A stretch of DNA of 13,921 nucleotides from Desulfobulbaceae bacterium. GTDB lineage: Bacteria > Desulfobacterota > Desulfobulbia > Desulfobulbales > Desulfocapsaceae. The notes below the pieces were generated by a model that was given only the letters and a program-made list of their open reading frames with translations, had not been told where the DNA came from and did no database searches. The stretch is taken from contig JAUVON010000038.1 in NCBI GenBank assembly GCA_030599175.1, positions 1 to 13,921 of the forward strand, given 5' to 3'. The translations under genes and the position numbers were made by a program. Shown here piece by piece: positions 13,555-13,921 of this stretch (its first letter is position 1; each line of letters begins with the position of its first letter).

Positions 13555-13921
13555 TTATAATACCACCTCCACGAGTCCAGGAGCTGCAACCCGACAATAG
13601 ACAATTTTGTTTGAATTGATATTTTGCACACGGATCATCTGATCCTGTCGGCCATTATTGCGGGCAATACCAACAGTTGAGAGATGCATTGAGCCATGGT
13701 TGATCACCATTTTTACACGTTCCCCCCGCTGAATAATCGGGCAGATTTCCACCATAGAGGTGTGAACCGGAGCGCCCGGTCTGAGACTGCGTTTGATTTT
13801 TTTCCCTAAGAAATTGTTTATATCCAGCCCCGGTTCCGCTATTTCACTGAGATCTTTAACAGCAAGAGTCAGGTGGCTGGAGGTGAGAACAGTGCCTTTT
13901 TGCAGTTTAGATGTGGCGACA
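13555..13921 (-). CDS. flgA: P-ring assembly chaperone FlgA, C-terminal part (runs off right edge)
   Basis: The last 121 residues of FlgA, a periplasmic chaperone for FlgI assembly, are present; the 5' part lies beyond the window. In the visible part, LQKGTVLTSSHL belongs to the SAF-like domain, followed by FLGKKIKRSLRPGAPV, the strongest FlgA signature. Then come PIIQRGERVKMVINHG and a final beta-rich segment (IRVQNINSNKIVYCRVAAPG) ending VEVVL. The stop is two bases before flgH, and the flgH ribosome binding site lies inside its last codons. The reading frame is open to the window edge, so no internal start is needed. Confidence 0.95.
   Translation of the reverse strand, partial: VATSKLQKGTVLTSSHLTLAVKDLSEIAEPGLDINNFLGKKIKRSLRPGAPVHTSMVEICPIIQRGERVKMVINHGSMHLSTVGIARNNGRQDQMIRVQNINSNKIVYCRVAAPGLVEVVL

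Overview
This window is almost entirely a late flagellar gene cluster read on the minus strand, from the right edge toward the left. Gene content suggests a Gram-negative bacterium: FlgA, FlgH and FlgI build P- and L-rings, FlgH is a lipoprotein, and FlgI has a signal peptide. The combination of FlgJ without a muramidase domain, the FlgM-FlgN-FlgK-FlgL-CsrA-FliW-flagellin order, a PilZ protein and a small FlhB-like protein resembles Desulfobacterota such as the Desulfobulbales. That taxonomic guess rests on gene content and order and is not secure.

Layout in transcription order. At the right edge are flgA (partial), flgH, flgI and a short rod-binding flgJ (13921-11296). A 209-base gap then holds a sigma-28 promoter (11218-11245) that should drive flgM, flgN, flgK, flgL, csrA and fliW (11086-7270). 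A second sigma-28 promoter (7128-7155) precedes a minimal 272-residue flagellin gene, fliC. Its roughly 140-base leader carries several GGA motifs, one at the ribosome binding site. A perfect 14-bp hairpin separates fliC from flaG, fliD, fliS and a FliT-like chaperone gene (6065-3449). The cluster ends with a YcgR-like PilZ protein, a FliK-like protein and a 94-residue protein equal to the FlhB C-terminal domain (3266-1174).

Beyond the cluster (1173-1) lies about 710 bases with no confident gene. It contains a possible 49-residue ORF and a well-preserved but abruptly truncated start of a short-chain dehydrogenase gene (ribosome binding site plus 17 recognisable residues). A ParA-family ATPase gene follows and runs off the left edge.

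The genes form a coherent assembly and control circuit. FlgM holds sigma-28 until the hook is complete and the export gate switches. FlgN, FliS and the FliT-like protein are export chaperones for the hook-associated proteins, flagellin and cap. CsrA and FliW are positioned to adjust flagellin translation to flagellin export. The PilZ protein is a likely cyclic-di-GMP input. I see no clear undescribed system. The items most worth a second look are the FliK-like/FlhB-C pair, the flagellin leader next to csrA-fliW, the long fliC-flaG palindrome and the dehydrogenase stub.
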